Assembly (NCBI RefSeq): GCF_002251755.1
Contig: NZ_NOXT01000101.1
Span: forward strand, 1 to 51,060
Reading direction: 5' to 3'
DNA length: 51,060 nucleotides
From: Sandarakinorhabdus cyanobacteriorum
Lineage (GTDB): Bacteria > Pseudomonadota > Alphaproteobacteria > Sphingomonadales > Sphingomonadaceae
Under the pieces are notes generated by a model. The model made no database searches. It saw only the letters and a program-made list of their open reading frames with translations, and was not told the DNA's origin. Of this stretch, positions 25,302 to 37,503 are shown piece after piece. Each line of letters starts with the position of its first letter. Positions within the stretch are counted from its first letter, which is position 1. The position numbers and the translations under genes are program-made.

Positions 25302-25829
25302 ATGTTGCAACCAATCGCTCCTGATGCCGCTGCGCGCCTGCTGGCCGAGGGCCATGCCCTGCTCGTCGATGTGCGTGAATCCGATGAATTTGCCGCCGCC
25401 CATGTGGGTGGGGCGCTGTCTCACCCGCTGTCGCTGCCCGATGCCGGGCCGCTGGCCTGCGGGCGCGCGGTGCCGGTGATCTTCACCTGCCAGTCAGGGC
25501 AGCGCACCAATGCCAATGCGGCACGGCTGGCGGGCCAAGTGCCGGCCGGCATGGGAATGGTGCTGGAAGGTGGGCTGAATGGCTGGGCCCGGGCCGGGCT
25601 GCCGCTGGCCGGGGCCCGCGCGGCGGCGCCCCTGCCCCTGATGCGCCAGGTGCAGATCGTGGCGGGCCTGCTGGTGCTCACCGGCGTGGTGCTGGGCTTT
25701 GCGGTCGCGCCGGGCTGGTTCGGCCTTGCCGGCTTTGTTGGGGCCGGGCTCAGCTTTGCCGGCATCAGCGGCTGGTGCGGCATGGCGCGTGTGCTGGCGG
25801 TGATGCCATGGAACCGGCAGGCGGCCTGA
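25302..25829 (+). CDS. Rhodanese-domain membrane protein (YgaP/DUF2892 type)
   Basis: A 175-residue protein with an N-terminal rhodanese domain (about 1-100) and a C-terminal DUF2892-like pair of membrane segments (about 115-165). The rhodanese fold shows LLVDVRESDEFAAAHVGGAL and the active-site loop CQSGQRT with Cys63. The architecture matches E. coli YgaP, a membrane-tethered sulfurtransferase. AAGGAAG lies at ideal spacing before the ATG at 25302. It overlaps the TauE/SafE gene by 22 bases. Together they suggest sulfane-sulfur or sulfite handling: persulfide transfer plus export. Confidence 0.9.
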   Translation: MLQPIAPDAAARLLAEGHALLVDVRESDEFAAAHVGGALSHPLSLPDAGPLACGRAVPVIFTCQSGQRTNANAARLAGQVPAGMGMVLEGGLNGWARAGLPLAGARAAAPLPLMRQVQIVAGLLVLTGVVLGFAVAPGWFGLAGFVGAGLSFAGISGWCGMARVLAVMPWNRQAA

Positions 25830-26581
25830 TCATCGCGGCGGCTGGCGGGGCGCTGATCGCGCTGCTGCTGGGCCTGTTCGGCGGCGGCGGTTCCGTGCTG
25901 GCGACGCCGCTGCTGCTCTATGGCGTCGGCATCAGCGATCCCCATGTCGCCATCGGCACCGGGGCGGCGGCGGTCGCGCTGAACGCCGCGGCCAATCTGG
26001 CGGTGCAGGCGCGGGCCGGCACGGTGAAATGGCCGTGCGCGACGCTGTTTGCCGTGGCGGGGCTGGCCGGTTCGCTCGCCGGGGCGGCGCTGGCGCAACG
26101 GGTGGACGGCCAGGCGCTGCTTGGCGGCTTTGCGCTGGCCATGCTGGCAGTCGGGCTGGCGATGCTGCGCCCGGCGGCCAGCGGCGGCGATCCCGGCGTG
26201 CGGCTGGATGGACCGATGATGCTGAAACTGGCGCCGGTGGGGCTGGTGGTGGGCTTTGCCGCCGGGTTTTTCGGCATTGGCGGCGGCTTCCTGATCGTGC
26301 CGGGCCTGATGGCGGCGACGGGGATGACGATGGCCAATGCCGCCGCATCCTCCCTGCTGTCGGTGCTGTTGTTTGGCGTGGCGACGGCCAGCACCTATGC
26401 CATGGCCGGCCGGGTGGATGGCCCGGTGCTGCTGGCGCTGGCCGTGGGCGGTGTGCTGGGCGTGGCGCTGGCCCGGCCGCTGGTGCCGCGCCTGGCCGCC
26501 CATGCGGCGCTGGCGCGGCGGCTGTTCGCGGCCATGGTGGTGGTGACGGCGCTTTATGTTGGCTGGCGGGCGCTGGTCTAG
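25808..26581 (+). CDS. TauE/SafE-family (sulfite/sulfoacetate exporter type) permease
   Basis: A 257-residue integral membrane protein with about eight hydrophobic segments in two homologous halves. Each half has the family's Gly-rich signature: GLFGGGGSVLATPLLLYGVG near the start and GFFGIGGGFLIVPGLMAATGM in the middle. Such proteins export sulfite, organosulfonates or related anions. The start overlaps the rhodanese gene (the ATG at 25808 lies 22 bases inside it). The stop overlaps the stop of the convergent PHA depolymerase gene by four bases (26578-26581). Confidence 0.88.
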   Translation: MEPAGGLIIAAAGGALIALLLGLFGGGGSVLATPLLLYGVGISDPHVAIGTGAAAVALNAAANLAVQARAGTVKWPCATLFAVAGLAGSLAGAALAQRVDGQALLGGFALAMLAVGLAMLRPAASGGDPGVRLDGPMMLKLAPVGLVVGFAAGFFGIGGGFLIVPGLMAATGMTMANAAASSLLSVLLFGVATASTYAMAGRVDGPVLLALAVGGVLGVALARPLVPRLAAHAALARRLFAAMVVVTALYVGWRALV

Positions 26582-27420
26582 GCGACGGCGCGCAGCGGCT
26601 TGGCGGTCCCCAAGAAATCGCGGATCAGCGCCATCGTCTCATCGGCCTGGTGGACCAGGAACAGATGGCCGCCGCCCTTGATCACCGCCAGCTCCGCATT
26701 GGGGATCAGGGTTTTCAGGATATGGCCGTTGGCCAGCGGCACGATTTGATCATCATCGCCCATGATGATCAGCGTGGGCGTGGCGAGGAACGGCAGGAAG
26801 GGTGCGCTGGTCCAGCCGGCCATGGCGAAGAGCTGGTTGAAATAGCCCATCATGCTGGGCGGCTTGATGCGGCTGGCGTGGCCCTTGGCACCGTCGCTGG
26901 CGCCGCCTTCGGCCCCGCCATAGAGCGTCTGGAAGTTCTTCAGCATGTAATCGGGATCGATATATCGGCGCGGATCGGCCATTTTCGACAGGGCTGCCAG
27001 CTTGCCCGGCACCATCAGCATGCCGGCCGATGTGGCGGCCAGGATCAGCTGGCCGGTGCGGTTGCCATATTGCAGGGCAAATTGCTGGGCCATGCCGCCG
27101 CCCCAGCTCACGCCCATCACGTCCACGCGTTCATGGCCATAATCGCTGATGATGCGTTCGGCGATGCGGGCGATCATCCACGGGCGATAGGGCAGCACAG
27201 GATCGGGCGAACCGCCCACGCCCGGCATGTCGAAGGTGATGACCTCGCGGTCGTCCAGCCGTTCGGGCAGCGGCGACATGATCTCGATATTGGCACCGAT
27301 GCCGTTGAAGAACAGCAGCGGGCGGTGCCGCGCTTTCCCCTTCGGCCGCCAGCGCGCCACCCGCAATGTGCGGCCATCCACCTGTTTCAGTTCAAATTCC
27401 GGTTGGTGGCTGGCCGTCAT
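26578..27420 (-). CDS. phaZ: Alpha/beta hydrolase, poly(3-hydroxyalkanoate) depolymerase type
   Basis: A 280-residue alpha/beta hydrolase. The nucleophile is S105 in the lipase box GVSWGGG. The acidic residue is in MGDDDQIVP and the catalytic His in KGGGHLFLVH. The sequence PLLFFNGIGANIEIMSPLPERL is typical of the intracellular PHA depolymerase subfamily, which degrades storage granules. It begins 11 bases after phaC on the same strand, which strongly supports the assignment. The ATG at 27420 follows the AGGTGAAAG ribosome-binding region; the longer open frame upstream runs into phaC and is not used. A general esterase is the main alternative. Confidence 0.85.
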   Translation of the reverse strand: MTASHQPEFELKQVDGRTLRVARWRPKGKARHRPLLFFNGIGANIEIMSPLPERLDDREVITFDMPGVGGSPDPVLPYRPWMIARIAERIISDYGHERVDVMGVSWGGGMAQQFALQYGNRTGQLILAATSAGMLMVPGKLAALSKMADPRRYIDPDYMLKNFQTLYGGAEGGASDGAKGHASRIKPPSMMGYFNQLFAMAGWTSAPFLPFLATPTLIIMGDDDQIVPLANGHILKTLIPNAELAVIKGGGHLFLVHQADETMALIRDFLGTAKPLRAVA

Positions 27421-27431
27421 GCTTTCACCTT

Positions 27432-29144
27432 TCAGTCGAACACATAGGTGCCGGGCGCCTTGGCCCCGGGCGGGTGGGCCGGATTGCCCAATTCGGCCGG
27501 CGCCGGCTTTTCGGCGCCAGAGCGGTCCTTCAGCCAGCCGGCCCACATCGGCCACCAGCTGCCGGAAAATTCCTCGGCCTGTTTCAGCCATTGTTCCGGC
27601 GTGGCCGGCGGTGCCTTGCCGGGGCTGCGGTAATATTTGGCCTTGGGATTGCCCGGCGGGTTGACGATCGCCTGGATATGGCCGGAGTGCGAGAGCACGA
27701 AATCGATATTCTTCGAGCCGAACAACTGGGTGGAGCGGTAACAGGCCTTCCACGGCGTGATATGATCGGTCACGCCGGCCAGCATGAACAGGTCGCAATC
27801 GACCTTGCTGATATCCAGCTGGTGATCGGCGAGGTTGGACTGGCCGTGGTTGACGAACGGCTGTTCCTCGTAAATCCGCAGATAATCGGAATGCAGCGCC
27901 GCGGTGAGGTTGGTGCTGTCGTTGTTCCAGAACAGGATGTCGAACGCCGGCGGGTCTTCGCCGTGCAGATAATTGTTCACGACATAATTCCAGACAAGAT
28001 CATTGGGCCGGAGCCAGGCGAACATGCGGCTCAATGAGGTGCCTTCCAAAATGCCCTTCTTGGCCGAACGTTCGCGCGCCAGCTTGATGCCATGATCGGA
28101 GACAAGCGCGCCCACCTCGCTGTCGTCGCGCTTGGGATGCAGCACGCACACCATCAGCGTGGCCGAATTCACCCGGTCATCGCCCATTGCCTTGAGCTTT
28201 GACAACAGGGTGGACATGGTGATGCCGCCCGAACAGCCGCCCGACAGATTGACCTTGTCGCTGCCGGTGATGGCGCACACCACATCGATGGCGGCGATGA
28301 TCTCGTTCACATAATCATTCAGGCCCCAGGCCTTGTGCTCGATCGTGGGGTTGCGCCAGCTGATCAGGAAGGGCTGCAGGCCCTGCGAGAGCTGGAACCG
28401 GATCATGCTCTTGTCCGGCGTCAGGTCGTTCAGATAAGCCTTGTTGATCTGCGGCGGGATCACCAGCAGCGGGATCTCGTGCACCTTTTCGGTGGTCGGC
28501 TGATACTGGATCAGCTCCATCATCTCCGTCCGGTGGATCACGGCGCCGGGCTGGATGGCGATATTCTCGCCGATCTTGAACGGCTTCTTGTCCACCTGGC
28601 TGACGATGCCATCATTGTGAACGATATCGTCATAAGCGTTTTTCAAGCCCTTGATCAGCGACTGGCCGCCGGTTTCGATCGCCTTCTTGATGGCCGAGGG
28701 GTTGCCGGCCAGCGTGTTGGACGGCGCCAGCGAATCCATGATCATGGCCGAGACGAAATTGGCGCGGCTGCGCTCCAGCTCGTCCACCTGCATTTCGGCA
28801 ACCCAGTTCTTCACATGCTTCTGGCTTGCCAGATAATATTGCATGCTCATGCGGAACAGCGGGTTGGCGTTCCAGGCCGGATCGGCAAAGCGCTTGTCCT
28901 TGGGGTCGGGCGCAATGTCGGACTTCAGGGAAACGATGTTGGCCACATCGCCGGCAAAGGCCTTCATATGCTTGAAACTGTTGGCGGGATTGCCGGCGGT
29001 TTCGCGCAGCATCATGGTGACCGCGCCCAGGATATCCTCGCGCGCGATGCCCACGATGGGGTTGAGGCCGGCCCCGGCCTTCACGCCCAGATCATCGGCA
29101 CCGCCCAGATCCACACCCTTCTTGCCCGCCGGCTTTTTCGCCAT
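27432..29144 (-). CDS. phaC: Class I poly(3-hydroxyalkanoate) synthase
   Basis: A 570-residue PHA synthase that polymerises (R)-3-hydroxyacyl-CoA at the granule surface. The PhaC box SGGCSGG gives the nucleophile Cys304. The triad is completed by Asp460 (GVTDHITPW) and His489 (SHSGHIQAIVNPP). The N-terminal about 200 residues match the class I regulatory region (NPLFRMSMQYYLASQKHVKNW). The ATG at 29144 has a G-rich tract upstream. It follows glgX by 79 bases on the same strand, so it may share the glycogen transcript or have its own promoter there. No phaA, phaB, phaP or phaR is seen in the window. Confidence 0.93.
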   Translation of the reverse strand: MAKKPAGKKGVDLGGADDLGVKAGAGLNPIVGIAREDILGAVTMMLRETAGNPANSFKHMKAFAGDVANIVSLKSDIAPDPKDKRFADPAWNANPLFRMSMQYYLASQKHVKNWVAEMQVDELERSRANFVSAMIMDSLAPSNTLAGNPSAIKKAIETGGQSLIKGLKNAYDDIVHNDGIVSQVDKKPFKIGENIAIQPGAVIHRTEMMELIQYQPTTEKVHEIPLLVIPPQINKAYLNDLTPDKSMIRFQLSQGLQPFLISWRNPTIEHKAWGLNDYVNEIIAAIDVVCAITGSDKVNLSGGCSGGITMSTLLSKLKAMGDDRVNSATLMVCVLHPKRDDSEVGALVSDHGIKLARERSAKKGILEGTSLSRMFAWLRPNDLVWNYVVNNYLHGEDPPAFDILFWNNDSTNLTAALHSDYLRIYEEQPFVNHGQSNLADHQLDISKVDCDLFMLAGVTDHITPWKACYRSTQLFGSKNIDFVLSHSGHIQAIVNPPGNPKAKYYRSPGKAPPATPEQWLKQAEEFSGSWWPMWAGWLKDRSGAEKPAPAELGNPAHPPGAKAPGTYVFD

Positions 29145-29223
29145 CTGCCATCCCCCGAAAATCCGGCCCGCTCTCCCAAACGGGCCTCGTGGTGCAAACT
29201 CTTGTCCGGTTTTGCGCAGCCGG

Positions 29224-30992
29224 TCAACGCCAGCCCAAATGGCGCTGGTGACGGGCGATGTGGAGGGTGCCGGCGGCGGCGTCTTCGGGGGTGTAGCTGA
29301 GCGCGTCACCATCGGCCGCTTCCCAATCGGCGACGGTCATCGGCGCGCCATCGGGGCGGCGCCATTGGCCGGGTTCGGGGAAACGGTTGGCATAAGCGCG
29401 GCGGGCGGCGCGGGCGGCGGCAAGGCTGGCGACATGATCTTCCAGCGCGCGGTCGCCGCCGGCCCAATCGATCCAGGTCAGGTCATTGTCCTGGGCATAG
29501 GCGTTGTTGTTGCCGCGCTGGCTGCGGCCGAACTCGTCGCCGGCGGTGAGCATGATGGTCCCGGTGGAGGCGAACAGCGTTGCAAGCAGGGCGCGCAGAT
29601 CGGCGGCGCGGGCGGCGGTGATGGCGGGATCAGCGCTCGGCCCTTCGACGCCGTGGTTCCATGACCAGTTCTCGTGATGGCCGTCGCGGTTGTCCTCGCC
29701 ATTGGCGTGGTTGTGGCGGCCGGCATAGGCAACCGTGTCGGCCAGGGTGAAGCCATCATGGGCGGCAAGGAAATTGACGCTGCGGCAGGTGGGGCCAAAG
29801 ATGTCGGACGATCCGGCGAGCCGCGTCGCCAGTTGCCCCAATGTGGCGTCCCCGCGCCAGAATCGGCGGACATCGTCGCGGAAGCGGTCGTTCCATTCCA
29901 GCCAGCCCGGCGGAAATCGGCCGAGTTGATAGCCGCCGGGGCCGATATCCCAGGGTTCGGCAATCAGCACCCGGTCATTGAGCCAAGGATCGGCGGCAAT
30001 CTCGGCAAAGATCGGCGCATCGGCGGCAAAGCCGGGCCCGCGCGCCAGCACTGGGGCGAGATCGAAGCGGAAGCCATCAACGCCGCAATGGCGCGCGAAG
30101 TGGCGCAAGGCATCAAGGGTGAGCGCGCGCACAGCCGGGTTCGCAAAATCCAGCGTATTGCCGCAGCCGCTGTCGTTGATCAGGCGGCCATCGGGGGCGT
30201 GGGCATAGGCTTCATTGTCGAGCCCGCGCAAGGAAAGCACGCCGCCGTGCACATCGCTTTCGCCCGTGTGGTTGAACACCAGATCGAGGATGACGCCGAT
30301 GCCGGCCGCGTGCAGCGCCGCCACCGTGTTGCGCAGTTCGGCCACGCCGCCGGGGCAGAGGCCGGGATCGAGCGCCATCATGGCGACCGGGTTGTAGCCC
30401 CAGGCGTTGCGCAGTCCCAGGGGTGGCAGGTGGCGCTCGTCAATCCAGGCGGTGATGGGCATCAGCTCCACGGCGCCAACGCCGATCTTTTGCAAATGCG
30501 CAATCACCGCCGGGTGGGCCAGCGCCGCCACTGTGCCGCGTTGGTGCGCCGGCACATCCGGGTGCAGCATGGAAAAGCCGCGCACGTTTATTTCATAGAT
30601 GAGGTCGCCGGGCGTGAAGCGCGGCGGCGCGTGGGGGACGACCGGCAGCGGGCCGGCCACCAGCGCGCGCGGCACGATGTCGGCGGTGTCGGCACCAAAG
30701 CGGGCCAGATCGGGATGCTGGACGAAGCGGCGATCCAGTGTGATGGCATATGGATCGACGAGCAGCTTGGCCGGATCGAACCACAAGCCGGCTTCCGGCC
30801 GCCATTGGCCTTCGGCGCGATAGCCATAGGCCTGGCCCGTCAGGTCGCCGGCCACGCTGGCCAGCCAATCATCGCCATCGCGCTGCATGGCAATGCGGGC
30901 ATCGCCCAGGCACAGCCACAGCGCCGTGGCGCGCGGGCTGCGCACGCGGAAATGGGTGGCGCCACCGCTGACCGTGGCGCCATGGGGCGGCA

Positions 30993-30993
<1 letters not shown>
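29224..30993 (-). CDS. glgX: Glycogen debranching enzyme (GlgX/isoamylase type)
   Basis: A 589-residue GH13 enzyme that hydrolyses alpha-1,6 branch linkages in phosphorylase-limit glycogen. A short CBM48-like N-terminal domain (about 1-95) precedes the barrel. Catalytic motifs are DGFRFDLAPVL (nucleophile Asp), VLIAEPWDIGPGGY (acid/base Glu) and LAAHDGFTLAD (transition-state Asp). GRSQRGNNNAYAQDNDLTWIDW is diagnostic of GlgX. It is shorter than E. coli GlgX (657), and the C-terminal beta-domain is reduced. Its start overlaps the pgm stop (TGATG). Confidence 0.93.
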
Positions 30994-34050
<3,057 letters not shown>

Positions 34051-34051
<1 letters not shown>

Positions 34052-35313
34052 CACAGGTCGAGCTTGTCGATCATCGGCTGGGTGATCAGGCAGACGCCCT
34101 TTTCGGTCCGGCGGAAGCGCCTGGCGTCAAGGATTGGGTCTTCGCCCACCACCAGGCCGGGCGGGATCTTGACGCCGCGATCGAGCACCACCTTCTTCAG
34201 GCGGGCGCCGCGACCAATGTCGCACCAGGGCAGGATCACCGATTCCTCGACGCGCGACCACGACCGCGCCAGCACGCTGGTGAACAACAGGCTGTGGTTC
34301 ACATGGGCGCCGGAAATGATGCAGTTGCCCGACACCAGGCTCGACACCGCTTCGCCGCGCCGGCCCGCTTCGTCATGCACGAACTTGGCCGGCGGCAGCA
34401 TTTCGGCGTGGGACCAGATCGGCCAGTCACGGTCATAAAGGTCAAGCTGCGGGATGATCTGGGTGAGATCGACATTGGCTTCCCAATAGGCGTCAACTGT
34501 GCCGACATCGCGCCAATAGACGCCGCCTTCATCCTTGCCGCGCACGCAGCTTTCCGAAAAACGGTGGGCCACGGCTTTGCCGTGCTTGACCAGATAGGGG
34601 ATGATGTCCTTGCCGAAATCGCGGCTGCTGGCCGGATCGGCGGCATCGCGGCGCAATTGTTCGAACAGGAAGCGTGTGGAAAACACGTAAATGCCCATGG
34701 AGGCCAGCGACACATCAGGCTTGCCGGGCATGGCAGGCGGATCGGCGGGCTTTTCGACGAATTCGATGATGCGGTCCTGCCCATCCACCGCCATCACGCC
34801 AAAGCCGCTGGCCTCGGCGCGCGGCACCTCCATGCAGCCCACCGTCACATCCGCGCCCTGGTTCACGTGCTGCTGCAACATCAGCTCGTAATCCATCTTG
34901 TAGATATGATCGCCGGCCAGGATGACGAGATATTCCGGGCGGTGGCCTTCGATGATGTCGATATTCTGATAGACCGCGTCGGCGGTGCCTTCATACCATT
35001 GGGTTTCCGACACGCGCTGCGAGGCGGGCAGGATATCAAAGCTTTCGTTGCGTTCCGGGCGCAGGAAGTTCCAGCCCATCTGCAGATGGCGGATCAGCGA
35101 GTGCGCCTTGTACTGGGTGGCAACGCCGATGCGGCGGATGCCGCTGTTCAGCGCGTTTGACAGCGCGAAATCGATGATGCGCGTCTTGCCGCCGAAATAG
35201 ACCGCGGGCTTGGCGCGGCGGTCGGTCAGCTCCATCAGCCGGCTGCCCCGCCCGCCGGCCAGCACATAGGCCATGGCATCGCGCGCCAGTGGCGCCTGTC
35301 GTTTCACTGTCAT
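34051..35313 (-). CDS. glgC: Glucose-1-phosphate adenylyltransferase
   Basis: A 420-residue ADP-glucose pyrophosphorylase, the committed and allosterically controlled step of glycogen synthesis. Motifs are [16 protein letters not shown] (nucleotide-binding loop), [15 protein letters not shown] (activator/substrate region), [23 protein letters not shown] (metal/substrate Asp) and FVEKPADPP, ahead of a C-terminal left-handed beta-helix with hexapeptide-like turns. The ATG at 35313 has GAGGGG upstream; a TTG at 35331 would add six residues. It follows glgB by 27 bases. Confidence 0.97.
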
Positions 35314-35340
35314 CCCCTCATGCCTCCCCAAGCATGGCCC

Positions 35341-37503
35341 TTATGGCCCGTTCCCTTCGAAAATGAACATCATTGTGGACAATGGTGGCAACACCACAAA
35401 TGCCGCGCCATCGCGGGCGTGGATCGCCCCCAGATTGCCGTCGCCACTGCCGCCATAGATCGTGGCATCGCTGTTCAGCACTTCGCGCCACACACCATCA
35501 TGCGGCAGCGGCAGGCGATAATGGCCGTGGCGCGTGGGCGTCATGTTGCTCACCACCGCAACGGGCGGCGCGCCGGGGGCCTTGCGGGCCCAAGCAAAGA
35601 CACTGGCCTGGGCATCATCCACCACCAGCCATTCAAAGCCCTCGCCCTCGCAATCGCGGGCGTGCAGCGCCGGTGTGTCGCGATAGAGATGGTTCAGATC
35701 GCGGACCAGCCGTTGCACCCCGGCATGGGCGGGCGCGTCCAGCAGCTCCCAATCCAGTGCGCGCGCATCGCTCCATTCGCGGCGCTGGGCAAATTCCTGG
35801 CCCATGAACAACAGCTTCTTGCCGGGATAGCCCCACGTCAGGCCATAATAGGCCCTGAGGTTGGCGAATTTCTGCCAATCATCGCCGGCCATCTTGGTGA
35901 GCAGCGAACCCTTGCCGTGCACCACCTCGTCATGGCTCAACGGCAGCACAAAATTCTCGGCAAAGGCATACATCAGGCCGAAGGTGATCTCGTCGTGGTG
36001 ATAGCGCCGGTGCACCGGATCACGCGCCATATATTTGAGCGTGTCGTGCATGAAGCCCATGTTCCACTTGAAGCCGAAGCCGAGCCCGCCCTCGTGTGCC
36101 GGCCGGGAGACGCCGGGCCAGCTGGTTGATTCCTCGGCAATCGTCACGATGCCGGCGTGGCTGGCATAAAGCGCCTTGTTCATGGCGCGCAGGAATTCCA
36201 CCGCCTCCCAATTCTCGCGGCCGCCGTCCTTGTTGGGGATCCATTCGCCAGCCTTGCGGCTGTAATCGCGGTAGAGCATCGAGGCGACAGCATCGACGCG
36301 CAGGCCATCGACATGATATTTCTCGGCCCAGAACAAGGCGTTGTTGACCAGGAACGCCAATACCTCTCGCCGGCCGAAATTATAGATGGCGGTGTTCCAA
36401 TCAGGGTGGAAGCCCAGCCGCGGGTCTTCATGTTCGTAGAGCGCGGTGCCGTCAAACCGGGCCAGGCCATGGGCATCGGTGGGGAAATGCGCCGGCACCC
36501 AATCGATCAGCACGCTGATCCCGGCGCGGTGGGCGCCTTCGACAAAGCGGGCAAAACCGGCCGGATCGCCGAAGCGCGCCGAGGGGGCATAAAGGCCGGT
36601 CGTCTGATAGCCCCAGCTGGGATCATAGGGATGTTCGGAAACGGGCAGGAATTCGATATGGGTAAAGCCCATCTCCACCGCATAAGGGATCAGGGTTTCG
36701 GCCATTGCATCCCAGGTCTGGAACCAGCCGTCGCCATCGCGCCGCCAGCTGCCGGGATGGACCTCATAGATCGACATCGGCACCCGGCGCGGATCGATGC
36801 TGGCCCAGTGGGCACGGTGATCGGCATCGCCCCAATCAGGCTTGGCCGGCTGCGCGGTGATGGAGGCGGTGGCCGGCCGCAGTTCGGCGGCCACGGCATA
36901 GGGATCGGCCTTCAGCGGCTGCACGCTGCCATCGGCGCCGACAATCCGGTATTTATAGGCCTGGCCGGCACCGATGTCGGGCACGAAGATTTCCCACACC
37001 CCGGTGTCGAGCCGGCGTCGCATCAGGTGGCGGCGATGGTCCCAGCCGTTGAAATCGCCGACCACGCTGACGAAGCGGGCATTGGGCGCCCAGACGGCGA
37101 AATGCACGCCATCGGCGCCCTCGTGATGGATCAGGTGGGCGCCCAGCTTGTCGAACAGCCTGAGGTGCGTGCCCTCGCCGATCAGATAATCGTCCATCGG
37201 CCCCAGGACCGGGCCAAAGCTGTAGGGATCAGCCACCCACCATTCGTGCCCGCCGCCCTGGCAGTGATAGCGCAGCGGCTGCGGCGGGCCGGCGATCGGC
37301 CCTTCGAACAGGCCGCGATCATCAACGCGGCCCAGCGCGCCCAGCGGCGCCCCGGCCAGGCTGTGCGCCTGCGCCGTTTCGGCCCCCGGCAGGATGGCGC
37401 GGGCAAAGCTGCCGCCGGGCCCGGCGTGGACGCCCAACAGGGCGAATGGATCGGCGTGGGTGCCGTCCAGCAAGGCGGTTATGGCGGCGGCCGGCGGCTT
37501 CAC
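35341..37503 (-). CDS. glgB: 1,4-alpha-glucan branching enzyme
   Basis: A 720-residue GH13 branching enzyme with the full-length layout: N1 domain, CBM48 (HFAVWAPNARFVSVVGDFNGWD), catalytic barrel and C-terminal beta-domain. Catalytic motifs are GLRVDAVASMLYRDYSR (nucleophile Asp), IAEESTSWPGV (acid/base Glu) and LPLSHDEVVHGKGSLL (Asp). The GTG start at 37503 overlaps the glgP stop in a GTGA junction; no better in-frame ATG exists near it. The enzyme transfers alpha-1,4 chains into alpha-1,6 branches, after which GlgX and GlgP can act in breakdown. Confidence 0.96.
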   Translation of the reverse strand: MKPPAAAITALLDGTHADPFALLGVHAGPGGSFARAILPGAETAQAHSLAGAPLGALGRVDDRGLFEGPIAGPPQPLRYHCQGGGHEWWVADPYSFGPVLGPMDDYLIGEGTHLRLFDKLGAHLIHHEGADGVHFAVWAPNARFVSVVGDFNGWDHRRHLMRRRLDTGVWEIFVPDIGAGQAYKYRIVGADGSVQPLKADPYAVAAELRPATASITAQPAKPDWGDADHRAHWASIDPRRVPMSIYEVHPGSWRRDGDGWFQTWDAMAETLIPYAVEMGFTHIEFLPVSEHPYDPSWGYQTTGLYAPSARFGDPAGFARFVEGAHRAGISVLIDWVPAHFPTDAHGLARFDGTALYEHEDPRLGFHPDWNTAIYNFGRREVLAFLVNNALFWAEKYHVDGLRVDAVASMLYRDYSRKAGEWIPNKDGGRENWEAVEFLRAMNKALYASHAGIVTIAEESTSWPGVSRPAHEGGLGFGFKWNMGFMHDTLKYMARDPVHRRYHHDEITFGLMYAFAENFVLPLSHDEVVHGKGSLLTKMAGDDWQKFANLRAYYGLTWGYPGKKLLFMGQEFAQRREWSDARALDWELLDAPAHAGVQRLVRDLNHLYRDTPALHARDCEGEGFEWLVVDDAQASVFAWARKAPGAPPVAVVSNMTPTRHGHYRLPLPHDGVWREVLNSDATIYGGSGDGNLGAIHARDGAAFVVLPPLSTMMFIFEGNGP